A stretch of DNA of 64,000 bases, from the NCBI GenBank assembly GCA_965153455.1, contig OZ234493.1:32354213-32418212 (forward strand), read 5' to 3'. Positions within the stretch are counted from its first letter, which is position 1, and the number at the start of each line of letters is the position of its first letter. The notes below the pieces were generated by a model. That model did no database searches. It worked only from the letters and a program-made list of their open reading frames with translations, and was not told where the DNA came from. The stretch is from Sphagnum compactum (Eukaryota > Bryophyta > Sphagnopsida > Sphagnales). The position numbers and the translations under genes are program-made. Below, one piece after another: positions 23,676 through 35,004 of the stretch.

Positions 23676-24391
23676 TGTCATTTTACTTTTTTGATTTTTA
23701 TAAAAAATAAAACTTGTCATGGCATGGTCATATGGGAGAGATGGAAAAAGACAACAAAATATGGGAAAAGCATGTGGGAAAAGTTAGAAAGATATGCTAA
23801 AATGAAAAAATGATTGGGAAGAGATACCAATGAAAACGACGTATTGAGATACCAAAATATGATAAAATGAAAAGTGATGCCAAAATATGCAATTGTAGGC
23901 ATGTAAAAAAATGTGAAAAAAATACAAAATATCCAAAATTTCCAATAGGATTTTAGTCCCCAAGGATTGTCACATCATGAGGATAAAAAGGTTTGAAGTT
24001 GCCATATTTACATAATAGGCTCCAACAAGTCATTGTTTTATAGGGGGGAAAGCCCAAACTTTTTTCCTTCCCTTTTTCACCTCTCACCAAATTTGGCTAA
24101 GTCTTATTGTGGGAGATCACCAACCCACCTACTTCACAAATTTGAAAAAAAACACTTTGGCTGAAACTAGTAAAACTTTTACTTTAAAATTAGTAATTCA
24201 AAATATTATAACGACCATATCATAAAAACATATAATCTTAAACCAATATTAATTTCCAAATGTCATCTTAAAATTCTTTAAATTTTTATAAAAGACAAGA
24301 GTCTCTCGTGGCAAAGCCTCTTGTTATACACTCTTGGTACCATTTGGAAAGCCTTTGACAAACAAGTAGGGTGCGGTGACTTTGGTTTTTC
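23676..24391. other. Intergenic or Helentron 3' flank, nothing recognised
   Basis: AT-rich sequence follows the endonuclease segment. No ORF, hairpin or terminal CTRR-type end could be assigned. Confidence 0.4.
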
Positions 24392-24600
24392 ATAATGTTT
24401 GATCTATGGTGGAGAAGTTATGGAATTTTAAACAAAATTTTCCATTAGAAAATGTGTTCTTAAAATTTATAGAGGAATTTGGCCGCGCTCTCATAATAAT
24501 GTTTGATCTATGGTGAAGAAGTTATGGAATTTTAAACAATTTTTTCCATTAGAAATGTGTTCTTAAAAAAATTATAGAGGAATTTGGCCGCGCTCTCTCG
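24392..24600. repeat. Direct tandem repeat, 104-bp unit
   Basis: Two copies start with ATAATGTTTGATCTATGGTG at 24392 and 24496. Both contain GAAGTTATGGAATTTTAAAC and end with AGGAATTTGGCCGCGCTCTC. The copies are nearly identical, so the duplication is recent relative to its surroundings. Confidence 0.85.
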
Positions 24601-24825
24601 GTATTGTTGCTCTTGGTATTGTTGGAAAGCCCTTAGTGAGTAGGATTTACTGAAGATGATTTGGAAAATTTTAGAGCTAAGGTGTGACAAATAATGAATT
24701 TCCAGTAGTTTGTGTCATTGGAAATTCAATTAAATTACAAAAAAATGGTTTTTGAACCAAAAAAAGCAGTTTATTAACGAGTCAAGGTAATAGGCAATAT
24801 AACTATTCACGTTTATTGTCTTGGT

Positions 24826-24890
24826 AGCTCAACGGTAAGGATGGTGGTTTGGCAACTGTGAGGTCAGGAGTTCGAACCCCGAGGCCGCTG
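24826..24890 (+). repeat. tRNA-derived SINE-like head
   Basis: TGGTAGCTCAACGGTAAGG resembles a pol III A box, and GAGTTCGAACCCC about 35 bp further on resembles a B box. The outer ends do not form an acceptor stem, so this is not a working tRNA; a SINE head or tRNA pseudogene fits better. Confidence 0.5.
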
Positions 24891-25834
24891 AATTCTCCCC
24901 CTCTTCTGATGAAAGAATTCCCTCCGGTCGTTGCGGACTACAAAATCCAAAAAGACTCCTTTGTTTTGTCTCTTGTGTTTTTTCTCTCGTATTTTGAGCA
25001 CAAATTATGAGAGTTTCTTGAATAGGATTCTTCATCTTCGTTTGTTTGTCGCTAAGATTTGGATGCACCTAGCTAGCTAGCTAGCTCATGTAGGAAATTG
25101 TGCAAAGAGTCTTGAGAGCGTTGTGAATGGTTGCGTGTCTGCGTTCTTTGGAGGTATGTTTTGATTACAGGAATCAATCAATCAGTGAGCGAGCGGAGCT
25201 TGCTTTTACCAGGATTGCGTATGAGCGACGGCTTTGCAACTGTACTCGCCTGGCCGGAAATCCGCGGTGTGTAATTCCTGCGGCTTCTTCTTGCGCTTGT
25301 CGTCTTTGCAGCAACTGTGATTTGATCACTTCTACGATTAGGGTTTGTGGGTTTGAAAGTTAATCCGTGATCACTGAGGAGGAGGATCTTCTTGGAGAAG
25401 GTTCCCTCTTGCCATGCGTATGGCACATACATGCGATTTGATTACGAGTTCTAGATGCGATATGTCGCAGAGTGACATAGTTTTTGGGCTTACGAGTTAG
25501 GGTTTCAGTTGCAGGAGGAAAGTTTTAGGGTTAGACATTCTTTGTTGTTTCCTTGGCGAGTCGTAAGAAAAAGACAGGAATATCAGGAAGAAGAAGAAGC
25601 TAGAAGCGTTGGAGGGACGGAAGGAAGGACTGCTGCTGCTGCAAATCCCTGGGGAATTGGACTAGTTCAACTTTTTGTTGAGGAACAGGAATCACTGTGC
25701 TGCACTTTCTTGCACACAGGAATTGAGGGTTAGGTTAGACATCGTCATTGATTGAGGAGTTCAGCAATTTCTTTCAGCCATGTGGCGTGAATCTGGTGCA
25801 GAAGGCACTTCGGTTTGACAAGGTTTCCACCAAG

Positions 25835-26383
25835 GTAATATTCACTTTCTCATCAACTTTCAACACACACTTAAGTACAATCAAATGGTTTTGAGAGGGG
25901 CAGTCAAGTTCAAGATATGTGGAAACTGTAGTTCCAATTTGCACCAAATGTCCGATATACTTGGAAACTGTGCATCTGATTTCATGAACAACCTTTGCAA
26001 ACATCTCAGAGAGAATTTAGGTGAAGTGAAGTGACTCTTTTGCCGGTCTAAGATTGTGACAATTGGTGAAACATTTGAAGTGAAAATGTGAGCGGTGTGC
26101 ATTTTTCCTCTCATGCACTGGTTTTTTTCAGATGGTATCTGTGGTGTAGTTTAGAAAGAGTGTTATGCTGTGACTACTGAGTATCTCATATCACCCCCTC
26201 AAGATGAGAGTAATGAGAAATCGTTTGTTTGGCAAGTTATATAAGTCAGGTTTTATGAAATGTTTATTTCTTGATTGGGTAGCACTTGTTCCCCTGAGGG
26301 TAGTGTAAATTTTGCCACTTATAATTGATTGCTGCAGGAGAAAGCGTGGTGTAAATTTTTCCTCTTATGATTGATTGCTGCAG
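25835..26383 (+). other. Probable 5'UTR intron of F-box/kelch gene
   Basis: A donor CAAG|GTAATA lies at 25835. Two identical acceptors, GATTGCTGCAG|GAGAAA, end at 26337 and 26383 because a 46-bp segment is duplicated. The distal acceptor leaves only GAGAA before the start codon. Upstream leader sequence (about 25080-25834) is GC-richer than the flanks and contains TTAGGGTTT telobox-like words near 25498, common in plant leaders. Confidence 0.5.
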
Positions 26384-26389
26384 GAGAAA
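26303..26389 (+). repeat. 46-bp tandem duplication carrying a 3' splice acceptor
   Basis: GTGTAAATTTT...TGATTGCTGCAGGAGAAA occurs at 26303-26343 and 26349-26389 with few differences. Each copy contains a complete acceptor. Choosing the first acceptor adds 46 nt that include an out-of-frame ATG at 26367, opening a short reading frame that overlaps the main start and ends at 26429. Confidence 0.8.
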
Positions 26390-28176
26390 TGGCCCATGGG
26401 GATGGCTACCTGGCAACACTTTTGATTGAGGAAGTTTCACCAGAGGACTCAGATGAAGGGAATGAAGATTCAGAAAGTGATAAATTGGTTCTGATTCCAG
26501 GCTTGCCAAATGACTTGGCATTGCAATGCCTGGCACGTGTACCTCGTCGCCACCATCTTAATTTACGCTGTGTGTGCACCAAGTGGAGAGATATGGTGGC
26601 TAGTGAGTCTTACTACTTTCTTCGGAAATGCTTAGGCCTAAGTGAGGGTTGGATTTATGCCTTCAGCCGTGACTATTCTGAGTGCTTGCACTGGCACATT
26701 CTTGACCCTGTTGCTCGCACTTGGAAGGAGCTGCCAGGGATGCCTGGTGATTGTTTGCGGAGGTACAATGTTCCACAAACCTTCTAATCTATGCATATCC
26801 TAGGTCTTACAACCATATAGAGCTTAGGACTTGATCCAAATGGGACTCAAAAAGTGGCTCTCTACTTATTTTCAACATCGATTTGTGTTTGGAGTTTGAC
26901 TTGACTTGAATTTTTGTCATTCTACACATGGTCCTAATGATTTTGGGGAATTCCTCTGCCCACTTTCATATTTCCTGAGTTCCCATCAGGCAGGAACATG
27001 TACAGCCTAAGCTCTGAGCTCACAATTGTCTGTTTTTCTCCACTTTTTGGTCCTAATCAGATACCGATTCTGTTTGGGTTATAGGTACGGAGTGACATGC
27101 TCAGTTGTGGAAAGGGAGCTATATGTGATGGGTGGGGGTGCACAATTTCGCAACCCAACCTCAGAAGTCTACAAATTTGACCCGATCAAGAATGAGTGGA
27201 GTGAAGCTGCCCCAATGGAAATGGCCCGTTGCCATTTTGTTAGCAGTGCCCTTAGTGGCCGTTTGTATGCAGTTGGTGGAATGGGTGCATCCTCTGGCCC
27301 CCTAACTTCATGGGAGGTTTTCAACCCAGAGACAAATCAATGGTTTGTGCGTGAGGATCCAAATGTTGTGCCAGATTTAGGGGAGTCACTAGTAACTGAT
27401 GGAAAAATATATGTCCGGCATGTAACTCCTGGATACATGGGCTCATATGCAGCTGTATTTGACCCTGTTGAGAGTGCATGGGCTTCTGTTGATAATGAAT
27501 TGATGAAGACATGGTGTGGACCAACTGCTGTTACAGAAAGTGATGTTTATATGCTTGACCAAACTTTTGGCATCAAGCTTATGGTACTAGATAAGGAATC
27601 AGGCCAGTGGAGCCGAGTGGGTCGCTTCTCTCCTCAGTCCATTCGCCTGCCTTGTCGGTATGACTCTTATACTCAATCTGCCTCATTCAACCGAAAATTG
27701 AGCAAATTGTTGGGGATGTGCATTCAAGTGTTGAATTTGAGTTGATCACATTAAAGTCTTAGATAATGTTTGGGTCCTACTGCATTCATAATTTGTGAAT
27801 TTGCAGCTACTGGTAAGGAAGGAGAGCATAATGAGCAAGCAAATTAGAGACACCTCCCCAGTGTCAAGAACAATAATCCAAAGTAAACTACTTCAAGTTT
27901 TCCTGAGGAGCGGTGAAAACAAAATTTGATAAATTAAATGTGTTCCACTCTTTCTAGGAGTTTTGGCTCCAAAGGGATGTTAACTTTAAGCCTATTGGGT
28001 GCAGGCTGGCAGCAATTGGGAAACACTTGTATGTGGTTGGCAGGGGCCTCAAGACTCTCGTTTTAAACACAGAGAAAGCTTGGAGTGGAAGTGAGGGCTT
28101 GCTTGTGACCTCGTCAATCAATGGACTGCCAGAATGTGAGGATGTTGTATTAAGCTGCCATGTCATTGAACTCTAG
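26389..28176 (+). CDS. F-box/kelch-repeat protein (3 coding exons)
   Basis: Coding exons 26389-26762, 27085-27657 and 28005-28176 join in phase (1119 nt, 372 aa). All introns are GT-AG and both junctions are phase 2. After an acidic N terminus, the F-box lies around residues 36-78 (LIPGLPNDLALQCLARVP, then LRCVCTKWRDMV). Kelch-type blades follow, with ELYVMGGG, SEVYKFDPIKNEW, GRLYAVGG and FNPETNQW. Such proteins recruit targets to SCF (SKP1-cullin-F-box) ubiquitin ligases through the kelch propeller. Its layout recalls Arabidopsis At1g30090 and At1g55270 (SAGL1), whose relatives destabilise metabolic enzymes or regulators. The substrate here is unknown. The protein ends CHVIEL. An open frame continuing past 27657 to 27745 is intron read-through, because the third exon completes the last blade (GKHLYVVGRGLKTLVLN). 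Confidence 0.88.
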
Positions 28177-29390
28177 TTGTAGCCAAAGTTGTGATATAAC
28201 TGAACTTGGTGGCATGAATCTGTTTAAGGCTATTGTGTACAAGCATTTGGCGGTTTATGAGAGTTTAATGTCTTCAAAGGAAGGGGCAGGGACAGTCCAT
28301 TTTTTGAAGGGAGCACTCTGGCTATGGTTGAACCAGCCCTGCCCTCTCTTTATGCTCATTCCTTTCCTGTTTCCTATGTGAAGATTACTTTTGGTATTAG
28401 CCCCAGTCTGAAACTCTATTGCTTTTCTGCTGAGTTACAAGGATGAAGAAGCACAAAAGGTAAACATATCTCAGCAGATCTATTTGGGGTCTAATTCATC
28501 TATGTGAATCCCATATTGCTGTGTCATCATTTCCTGCAGTTTTGTTTACTGTTTTGGCATCCATCTTAATTTGGAGACTACAGATCTAGATTATACATAC
28601 CTACTGGTACAGACTAGTGGGAAATCTGTACACAGTCAAGTTGTGTCGGATGCCTGAAGATGGCAGGCATCTGACAGATATGCTACAACAATATAGTGGC
28701 CAGAGCATTTGAGAGTTAAAAGTGACAGGATTAATAAATAAAAGAAGTAGTGGACTTTAGTTAGCTAAACTGTACAACTCTGATATTTGAATTGGTGCCA
28801 AAAGCTTGGATTGTGTTTTTGATTGACTGGTCAGAAGTTGTAACAGGCTAGGTGAAAAATCAATGTTATTCAGGGGAACCGTCCCAAGTGCAATTTCCCA
28901 CTCCAGGCTCTGCAAGGATGGTTCCCATAAGTTCTCTCTGGTGGGGTTGTTTAGTTGGCAGGGAACCTTGACCATTGGTTTTAATCAATCTTAGCCATAG
29001 ATTGCTTTCTGACTAGTCATCTTTGTTCCATGGATGTCAAGGCAGTATGCCTTGGACCTTGGGCTGACCCTTGGTTCCCAGAGCATAATGCCCTGACAGC
29101 AGGGCCTTCCCTAATATAGAAATTTCTGTCAAGCATGAAAATCAGGGGGAGAGTTAGACCTTCATAAAAAATAAGGTTTGGTAGTGTTGGTGTTCTTTAG
29201 TTTAAATATGCTTCAACTTTTGAACCCAATTAGGAGTGCAGTTGGGCTGAAACAACACTGTTCCATGCACCACTATTGTTATAAAACATGTTCACAAAAT
29301 CATATATATTATTTCACTAAGTCTGTCTGTGTGTCTGTCGAGGTGCCAATTTGAGGGGTCAATTTCGAAGTACCAATTCGAGGAGACAAA
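28177..29390 (+). other. 3'UTR and downstream flank of F-box/kelch gene
   Basis: Sequence after the stop stays moderately GC-balanced to about 29100, consistent with a long 3'UTR, possibly spliced. No further coding exon was found. Candidate AATAAA at 28735-28740 (TTAATAAATAAAAG) could end the transcript. Confidence 0.4.
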
Positions 29391-29397
29391 AACCCAA

Positions 29398-29512
29398 ATC
29401 TCGTCTGTCCGTCTGTCAATGTCCTGAAACTCAGATCCCGTCTGTTTGTCTGTCGAGGTCCTGAAACCCAGATCTCGTCTGTTCGTCTGTCGAGGTCTTG
29501 AAACACAGATCC
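29398..29512. repeat. Minisatellite, about three units
   Basis: The unit pattern is ATC(T/C)CGTCTGT(C/T)(C/T)GTCTGTC(A/G)A(G/T)GTC(C/T)TGAAAC(C/T)CAG, repeated three times with close similarity. A diverged copy (GTCTGTCTGTGTGTCTGTCGAGGTGCC) lies just upstream at 29321. Confidence 0.75.
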
Positions 29513-29524
29513 CAAATTGTAAAA

Positions 29525-29830
29525 GTAAAATAACCGCCCAAAAACCTGCCTGGCTCCTCTTTTCCGGGTTTTCGTGAAACCCGGCAGTTTTGTGAGGTGT
29601 TTTTGAAATAACCAGAACCGGCAGCGGTTCTTTGATTCTGATTTTTTTTTTTCAAATACCTGGAACTTGTGATTCTTTGACTCCGAGTTTTAATTCTTTT
29701 AATTCCCATTTTACAAATACCCAGACGTGGAAGTTATTCAACATATCAAATACTCGCCCAACACTACTTATATAGTACACAGACAGAACAACAACAAGAG
29801 TTATTAATTGATTGAAACAATTAACGGGTA
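29525..29830. repeat. Dispersed GGTTCTTTGATTCTGA repeat, copy C1
   Basis: It contains ACCAGAACCGGCAGCGG followed by TTCTTTGATTCTGA, matched at 34850-34895 by CAGGAACCAGTGGTTCTTTG and ATTCTGA. Short GAACC/GGTTC inversions and words like AAATACC recur. The class is unknown and no ORF is present. Confidence 0.55.
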
Positions 29831-32308
29831 CCCACAAAGTTTGAAATTAATCCAATGAATATGGAATACGAAAAGCACTTTGAAAATGGTGTAGATTGCA
29901 AAATGCAAATTTTAAGTGATGGTGCAGAGTCCTGACATCAGAAAATCAGGACAATGACATTGTACATAGATGTGCATTCATCTTGTCAAAGATTACTTTA
30001 TGTGGACACCATACATGTTACTGGCACTTATGGAGAATCGCGTGATGGTGGCAAATGGATCAAGGATGTCAAATGAATTGGTTCAACAAAAACAGTGTTC
30101 CAAAGCTTGTCAAATCAACTTGTGCATCAAGATATTCTAAAACTTAGTTGCAAAAAGAATTGATTTATGAGAACTAGTGACTAAAAATGGCCATTGATGC
30201 AGAATTGAATATTGTTTGAAAACGTATATTATTGTGTCCTAGCTCCTTGGATGCATACTTTCTGAAAACATTGATCACAAAACACTTGACATATAATTGG
30301 CAAAAGTTAATGATATCTAAGGTGGTAATCCTTGATATGGCACAGGAGAAAGAGGGGCATGTAATAATCTAAACTCTCGCTTCTGAGAATTTTGTGCGTC
30401 AACAGCTTTCCCAATGACACAACCATGTTGGAGATGATCCCATCTATTGTTCATCCATTAAGTTCAACCTACAATGGTAAAAGTCACTATTTTGAATTGT
30501 GTGGAATTGCAACTCAGAAAATTGCAACTTGTTTCATGGATAGGGATTAGTTTTCAGTGATGTCCAAAAGTCTTGAAGTGGTGGAATTTTATGGATCCAT
30601 AAAATAGATAAGAATGGAGCCTACAATTTCCTCAACCATAGGTCTCAACTGACCTAATGAAAATTTAAAGATCATGATAGTGCGCACCTTTGTCATTGTG
30701 CACCTTTGTCATCTTGGACATTGTAAGCTTTTACCCCATTCCAAGAATTGTTCCATGATGATGTCCACAACCCACTTAAAATAGTGTACGAGAACATTGG
30801 AATTCACTTCAATAATGTTTTTCTCTTTTTGTGTTGAGATATTTGATTAAGGTTTCATAGATTATCATCACAAAAGTGTCTTAGAGATTATGACAAGAGT
30901 GCAAGTTTCAATAATTCCTAACAAAAAGGGTTGTGAAGAAAACTTGAGATCACCTTAGGGGGAAACAATTGGCGATACTATGATATGTGCATCAAATCAT
31001 ATTCTTCATTGGGAGCTTGAGTACAAGGAAAACCGAACAAGGACACCATTTCACTTGGAAATAACCTTCAAGACTTGGCTTTTTTCAAGCATTTGGTGCC
31101 ATTTCACTGTACATAACATAGGAGGAATTTGAGTTGGCCCTATTAATCCTTGAAACCCAATTAAGATGTTGGTCAGATGTCCAACCAGGTCAAATTGTCA
31201 AGTGCAAGACAGAACAAGGAAAGCATGCATGTCAAGTCTGTGGATTATGCAAGTTTCTCCAAGTCACCAAAGAAACAAATGCTTCTTCAAACCATCAAAT
31301 TAGGATGTCTGAGCACATAATTCTTCTTTTTCAATACTGACTTCACATCACTGTAAGTGTCAAAAAGCTGCTATCCTTCTTGTGTCAACTCAGGGATCCC
31401 TTGAGTATCAGTTCTACTGGTATGGATCTGAGGCATTGTAGTTAGGAACTTGGAAAAATGCAGCACATCAGCAGACATCTCCAGCCAACTAATCCAGGGC
31501 TGGCATAAGTTGCACTTAAAGGAAAAGATTGGTTGATCTAGTTGCCTTGGCTCTAAATCAAAGGGATAACCACTTTAAATCATAGGAGATGTATGTACAC
31601 CCATTACTTCAACAGGTAGCATTCACTCAACTTATTCTTCAATTTTAGAGAAACCTATGTACGAAATTGTGGAGAAATCTCCACAGCAACAATCTGAAGA
31701 TTGTCAACAATGTGTGCAGTCATAAGCTTATAAGAGTTACTCCCAAAATGTCAGACCACCAACTTCAGCATGAATAGCAGTGACAAGCTAGCATGACTAC
31801 CCACTGACTTCATCAGCTCCCAACAGTGGGTGTAGATCATACAAAATCTGTGTCCTGAGTTTCTGTCACATTTCCACAACAAGAAATAGAAAGATTCAGT
31901 CACAATGTTGGCCAGGAATCGAGACATAGCTAATAAAAAAAAGTCAATAGCATCCTCATTCAACAACAAGTTTGTGAGGGTAAGCTTCACTTCATTATAG
32001 CTTGTCCCTGTAAAAGCAAGCATTGAAGCTAAAAGCAATAGAGGCCTACATAGAGAGTAATCGTTGTAGCAATAAACCAGAAGTATAATTCAATCTACAC
32101 CCTTGCAGGGACAAGCAAGATTCCAATTGCAAGAGACAAGCTGGTATTAATTTGAACTTAAAGTAAAGAAGGCAAATGTAAAACTCAATGTACAAACTGC
32201 CAATGCCACATTCTGAGGCTATAGTTAATTATCAATAAAGATATCTGCTTATCAAAACCATGAATATGAAGAGGAAAGGAATGATTTGATACATAGAGAG
32301 GCCAAACC
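29831..32308. other. Intergenic DNA and probable 3' flank of the CUE gene
   Basis: No domain-bearing frame was recognised. Open frames at 31134-31340 (+) and 31751-32038 (-) are short and carry no clear motif. The portion nearest 32300 is likely the 3'UTR of the minus-strand CUE gene. Confidence 0.5.
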
Positions 32309-33202
32309 CTAGAAGATGTCAGGGTGGAATCGGCCAGGCATGGAACTTCCTTCCTGAGCTTTTTGGAGATGCAGACTTAAAGAATAATTAGTCAATTCGA
32401 GTGTCCGGACTTGCTCCTGATACTGAGACAAAAGTTTTTTCACTTGTTGAAGCTCTCGTGTTCGCCCCTCATGCTCCATTTGCCTCTCATGCTGTATTGC
32501 AACAGCTCTTTTCAAAATGTAGTTGTCACGGACAAATCCCTGAAGCTGCTCTTTCAATGCATTGTTTTCCTTCTGCTGCACTTTGACAATGGCTGCAGAC
32601 TGGGATGCTACTGTCTTCTCAAAAGCTTTAAGGGTGTGGGTTGCCCTGGATCTGGCATCATTCAAATCTGCAGCGTTCATCATCTCTCTCACCAGAAGTT
32701 CCACCCATTCCTCACCCTCCAATTGTTGCAGCGATGCAGCTGCTGCATCCACTTCCTCCCCATGAGAACTAGTCGAGGGGGATGGAGACTCCATACCTCC
32801 AAGACTGGAACAATGGGCAACAGCACCAGAAACAACATCCTGGCTAGAAGAACCAGCTAGTCCTGAAGAAGACAATCGCAGACTAGTTAAGCTCTTGATT
32901 GCATGATCCAGGTTGTTACTGCAAGACTCCAGCACTTTCTCTATAAGCTTTTCTTCCATCTCAGGGAAGAGGGCATAGAGCTGCAGCAGAACCGAGCCCT
33001 CCGTGTGATGCCTGGAGGACCCGGCCTCCAGGCAGGCTTCAAAAGGAGTGCCACTTATGGTGCTAGGCAGGGGGGAAGCTGCTGCACTGGGAAAACGGAT
33101 GGCAGAATTGGTGGCCTGAGCAAAGCGCAGCCGCTTGGCTACAGGCGGGGAACTGTGCAAATCCTCAAACACAGACCGCTTCCCACAAACTGCAGCAGAC
33201 AT
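32309..33202 (-). CDS. CUE-domain protein with C-terminal coiled coil
   Basis: This is a single-exon frame of 297 aa. The start is the ATG at 33202 (MSAAVCGKRSVFEDL), because the frame upstream opens only with non-ATG codons and this N terminus matches plant relatives. The N-terminal motif (CGKRSVFEDL, PPVAKRLRF) is followed by a CUE-type ubiquitin-binding helix bundle around residues 71-107 (LYALFPEMEEKLIEKVLESC, then LDHAIKSL). A Ser-rich linker leads to a long predicted coiled coil around residues 205-288. It matches my recollection of the Arabidopsis At5g32440/At1g80040 'Cue protein' family. CUE domains bind ubiquitin, so a role as a ubiquitin adaptor is likely, but the process is unknown. 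Confidence 0.88.
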   Translation of the reverse strand: MSAAVCGKRSVFEDLHSSPPVAKRLRFAQATNSAIRFPSAAASPLPSTISGTPFEACLEAGSSRHHTEGSVLLQLYALFPEMEEKLIEKVLESCSNNLDHAIKSLTSLRLSSSGLAGSSSQDVVSGAVAHCSSLGGMESPSPSTSSHGEEVDAAAASLQQLEGEEWVELLVREMMNAADLNDARSRATHTLKAFEKTVASQSAAIVKVQQKENNALKEQLQGFVRDNYILKRAVAIQHERQMEHEGRTRELQQVKKLLSQYQEQVRTLELTNYSLSLHLQKAQEGSSMPGRFHPDIF

Positions 33203-33320
33203 TGCATCCAGCAATTCCCTGTTCTCTCTCCCTTTGTCTATCTGTGAACCCTTGCCCTCTCCCTCTTCTCTTCCTTCTCCTCACCTGAAACCCTTCCAAG
33301 AGCTAAGCTCCTCCTCCGCA

Positions 33321-33708
33321 TTCCACCCAAAACCACAGCATGTAAACCGCACATCTGACCACATTTCTAACCTTCCCAGAAACCCCCAGCAGACCAGAAA
33401 CAAAATTCAACTCCGCAACAAGCAGATCCTCAACCCTAAAAACCAGAACCCTCCCAAACACGCCAAACTCGGGCGAACAAGAGAGGGTACATACAAGAGA
33501 GAGAATTTTACACATTCCACCCAAAACCACAACATATAAAGCGCACATCTGACTACATTTCTAACCTTCCCAAAACCCCCCAGCAGACCAGCAACCAAAT
33601 TCAACTCCACAACAATCAGATCCTCAACCCTAAAAACCAGAAGCCTCACAGAAACGCCAAACTCGGCAGAACAAGAGAGTGTTACATACAAGAGACGGTA
33701 TTTTACGC
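33321..33708. repeat. 194-bp tandem duplication upstream of CUE gene
   Basis: TTCCACCCAAAACCACA begins at 33321 and again at 33515. Both copies continue with CGCACATCTGAC, ACATTTCTAACCTTCCC, CCAGCAGACCAG, CAGATCCTCAACCCTAAAAA, CGCCAAACTCGG and ACATACAAGAGA. The period is 194 bp. It lies 120-500 bp before the start codon, in the leader or proximal promoter, and includes an AACCCTAAA telobox-like word in each copy. Confidence 0.9.
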
Positions 33709-34262
33709 ACCTTTCAAAACTCTGAGAATCTGGAGCCGTTTGAAGCTCAAGCCAGTCGACGACAAGAGCAGCGCCTTGGGAAGATTTTCCAGACGAACTT
33801 CTTCACAAATTGTTGGTTCATGAGAGTTCCTAGGATGGTCTACAAAGACTGGGGGGACGGGGAGACGATAGAAGAGAAGCTGTACGGAGGAAGGAGGAGC
33901 AAAGTGGGCATGGAAGAAGCGTAAGATTTTTTATTGTGTGTGTGGGCACAAAAAGCCAAAGACTTTTCTCCCTTGTGCGCCTCTAGGGTTTGAACGCCGT
34001 GTGCATTTGCATGCCCGTCCATGTTCCCCAGCCACACTCTACCCTAAATACTCTCGTGAAAAGGGAGGGGAGGCTTATTCTGGTACTCTTGCTATCTCAC
34101 TGAGGGGCAGAATGGCCTATTCTGCCATTTGTGCCCTCAACCGATTCTGCCGATTCTGCCGGCCTTTTCCGCAGGAGTGCTCATTTTGGGCGCGACTGAA
34201 CCAGCAGCACCCACCCCAGCTACCATGAACTATGGGAAGCTAGGAGGTCAGGAAACAGTCTT

Positions 34263-34316
34263 GTAAGTAGGTAGGTAGGTAGGTAGGTAGGTTTGTTAGT
34301 AGGTAGGTAGTTAAGA
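34263..34316. repeat. (TAGG)n microsatellite
   Basis: A run of GTAGGTAGG units spans about 34263-34316 with one TTGTTAGT interruption. The same tetranucleotide dominates the arrays at 38.7-39.2 and 43.3-43.5 kb. Confidence 0.85.
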
Positions 34317-34319
34317 CCA

Positions 34320-34960
34320 GTGTGGGCCAAAAATGGGTCCAAAAAACCTACCCTAAATTGCAGGTTCTTTCATAAAAACTGCCGGTTCTTTGAAAATTTT
34401 AAAAAACCTGAAACCAGAGTCTTTCAATTCTTTTTTTCAAAATTAAAATCCAGAACATTTGAGTCTGAATATTTTCAAAGAACCCCAAATGCGGGTTCTT
34501 TCATTTCTAAAATTTTAGAAGACCAGAACTGGAGGTTATTAACAAAATGAAAGAACCACACAACATTGGTTATTTCCATTGTTGTGTGGGTATTAGAGCC
34601 AGCTCCAAGATACTCACATGTTATCAACCCAGGTATGTATATATGCTCTCACCCAGCGGGAGTGAAAAAATATTTTAAAAAACCAGTTTTTATATAGAAC
34701 CTGGGTTCTCAACTTTTTTGTGAAAAATTCAAAAACCCGCCTTTTCTAACCACCAATTCTTTCATGAAAACTGCTGATTCGTTGATGTTTCTGAAATACC
34801 CATAACGAATGAATCTCCAATTCTGATTTTCTCTCAAAAAACAGGAACCAGTGGTTCTTTGATTCTGAAATTTGTAAAGAACCAGAACCGCCGGGTATTT
34901 TTAAAAAATTATCAAATAACCACACACAACATTTGTTACTTTCCTGTTTCACAACTTGTT
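34320..34960. repeat. Dispersed GGTTCTTTGATTCTGA repeat, copies C2/C3
   Basis: GTGTGGGCCAAAAATGGGTCC and AAAAAACCTACCCTA at 34320 resemble GTGTGGTCCAAAAAACCTAC at 2128. Words GGTTCTTT, GAACC and ACACAACATTGGTTAT recur, the last also at 4444. It is an old dispersed family in several pieces, with no ORF of substance. Confidence 0.5.
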
Positions 34961-34996
34961 GGGTAAGATGAAGTTTGAAAGTTGGGAACTCTTGGA

Positions 34997-35004
34997 GGCT
35001 AGAT
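34997..35004. repeat. hAT target-site duplication, left
   Basis: GGCTAGAT lies directly before CAGGCCTC and is repeated exactly after the right end at 36518-36525. Confidence 0.93.

Noticed and set aside
24826-24900. Possible functional tRNA gene
   Set aside because: A- and B-box-like words are present, but the acceptor stem does not pair and the anticodon arm is poor.
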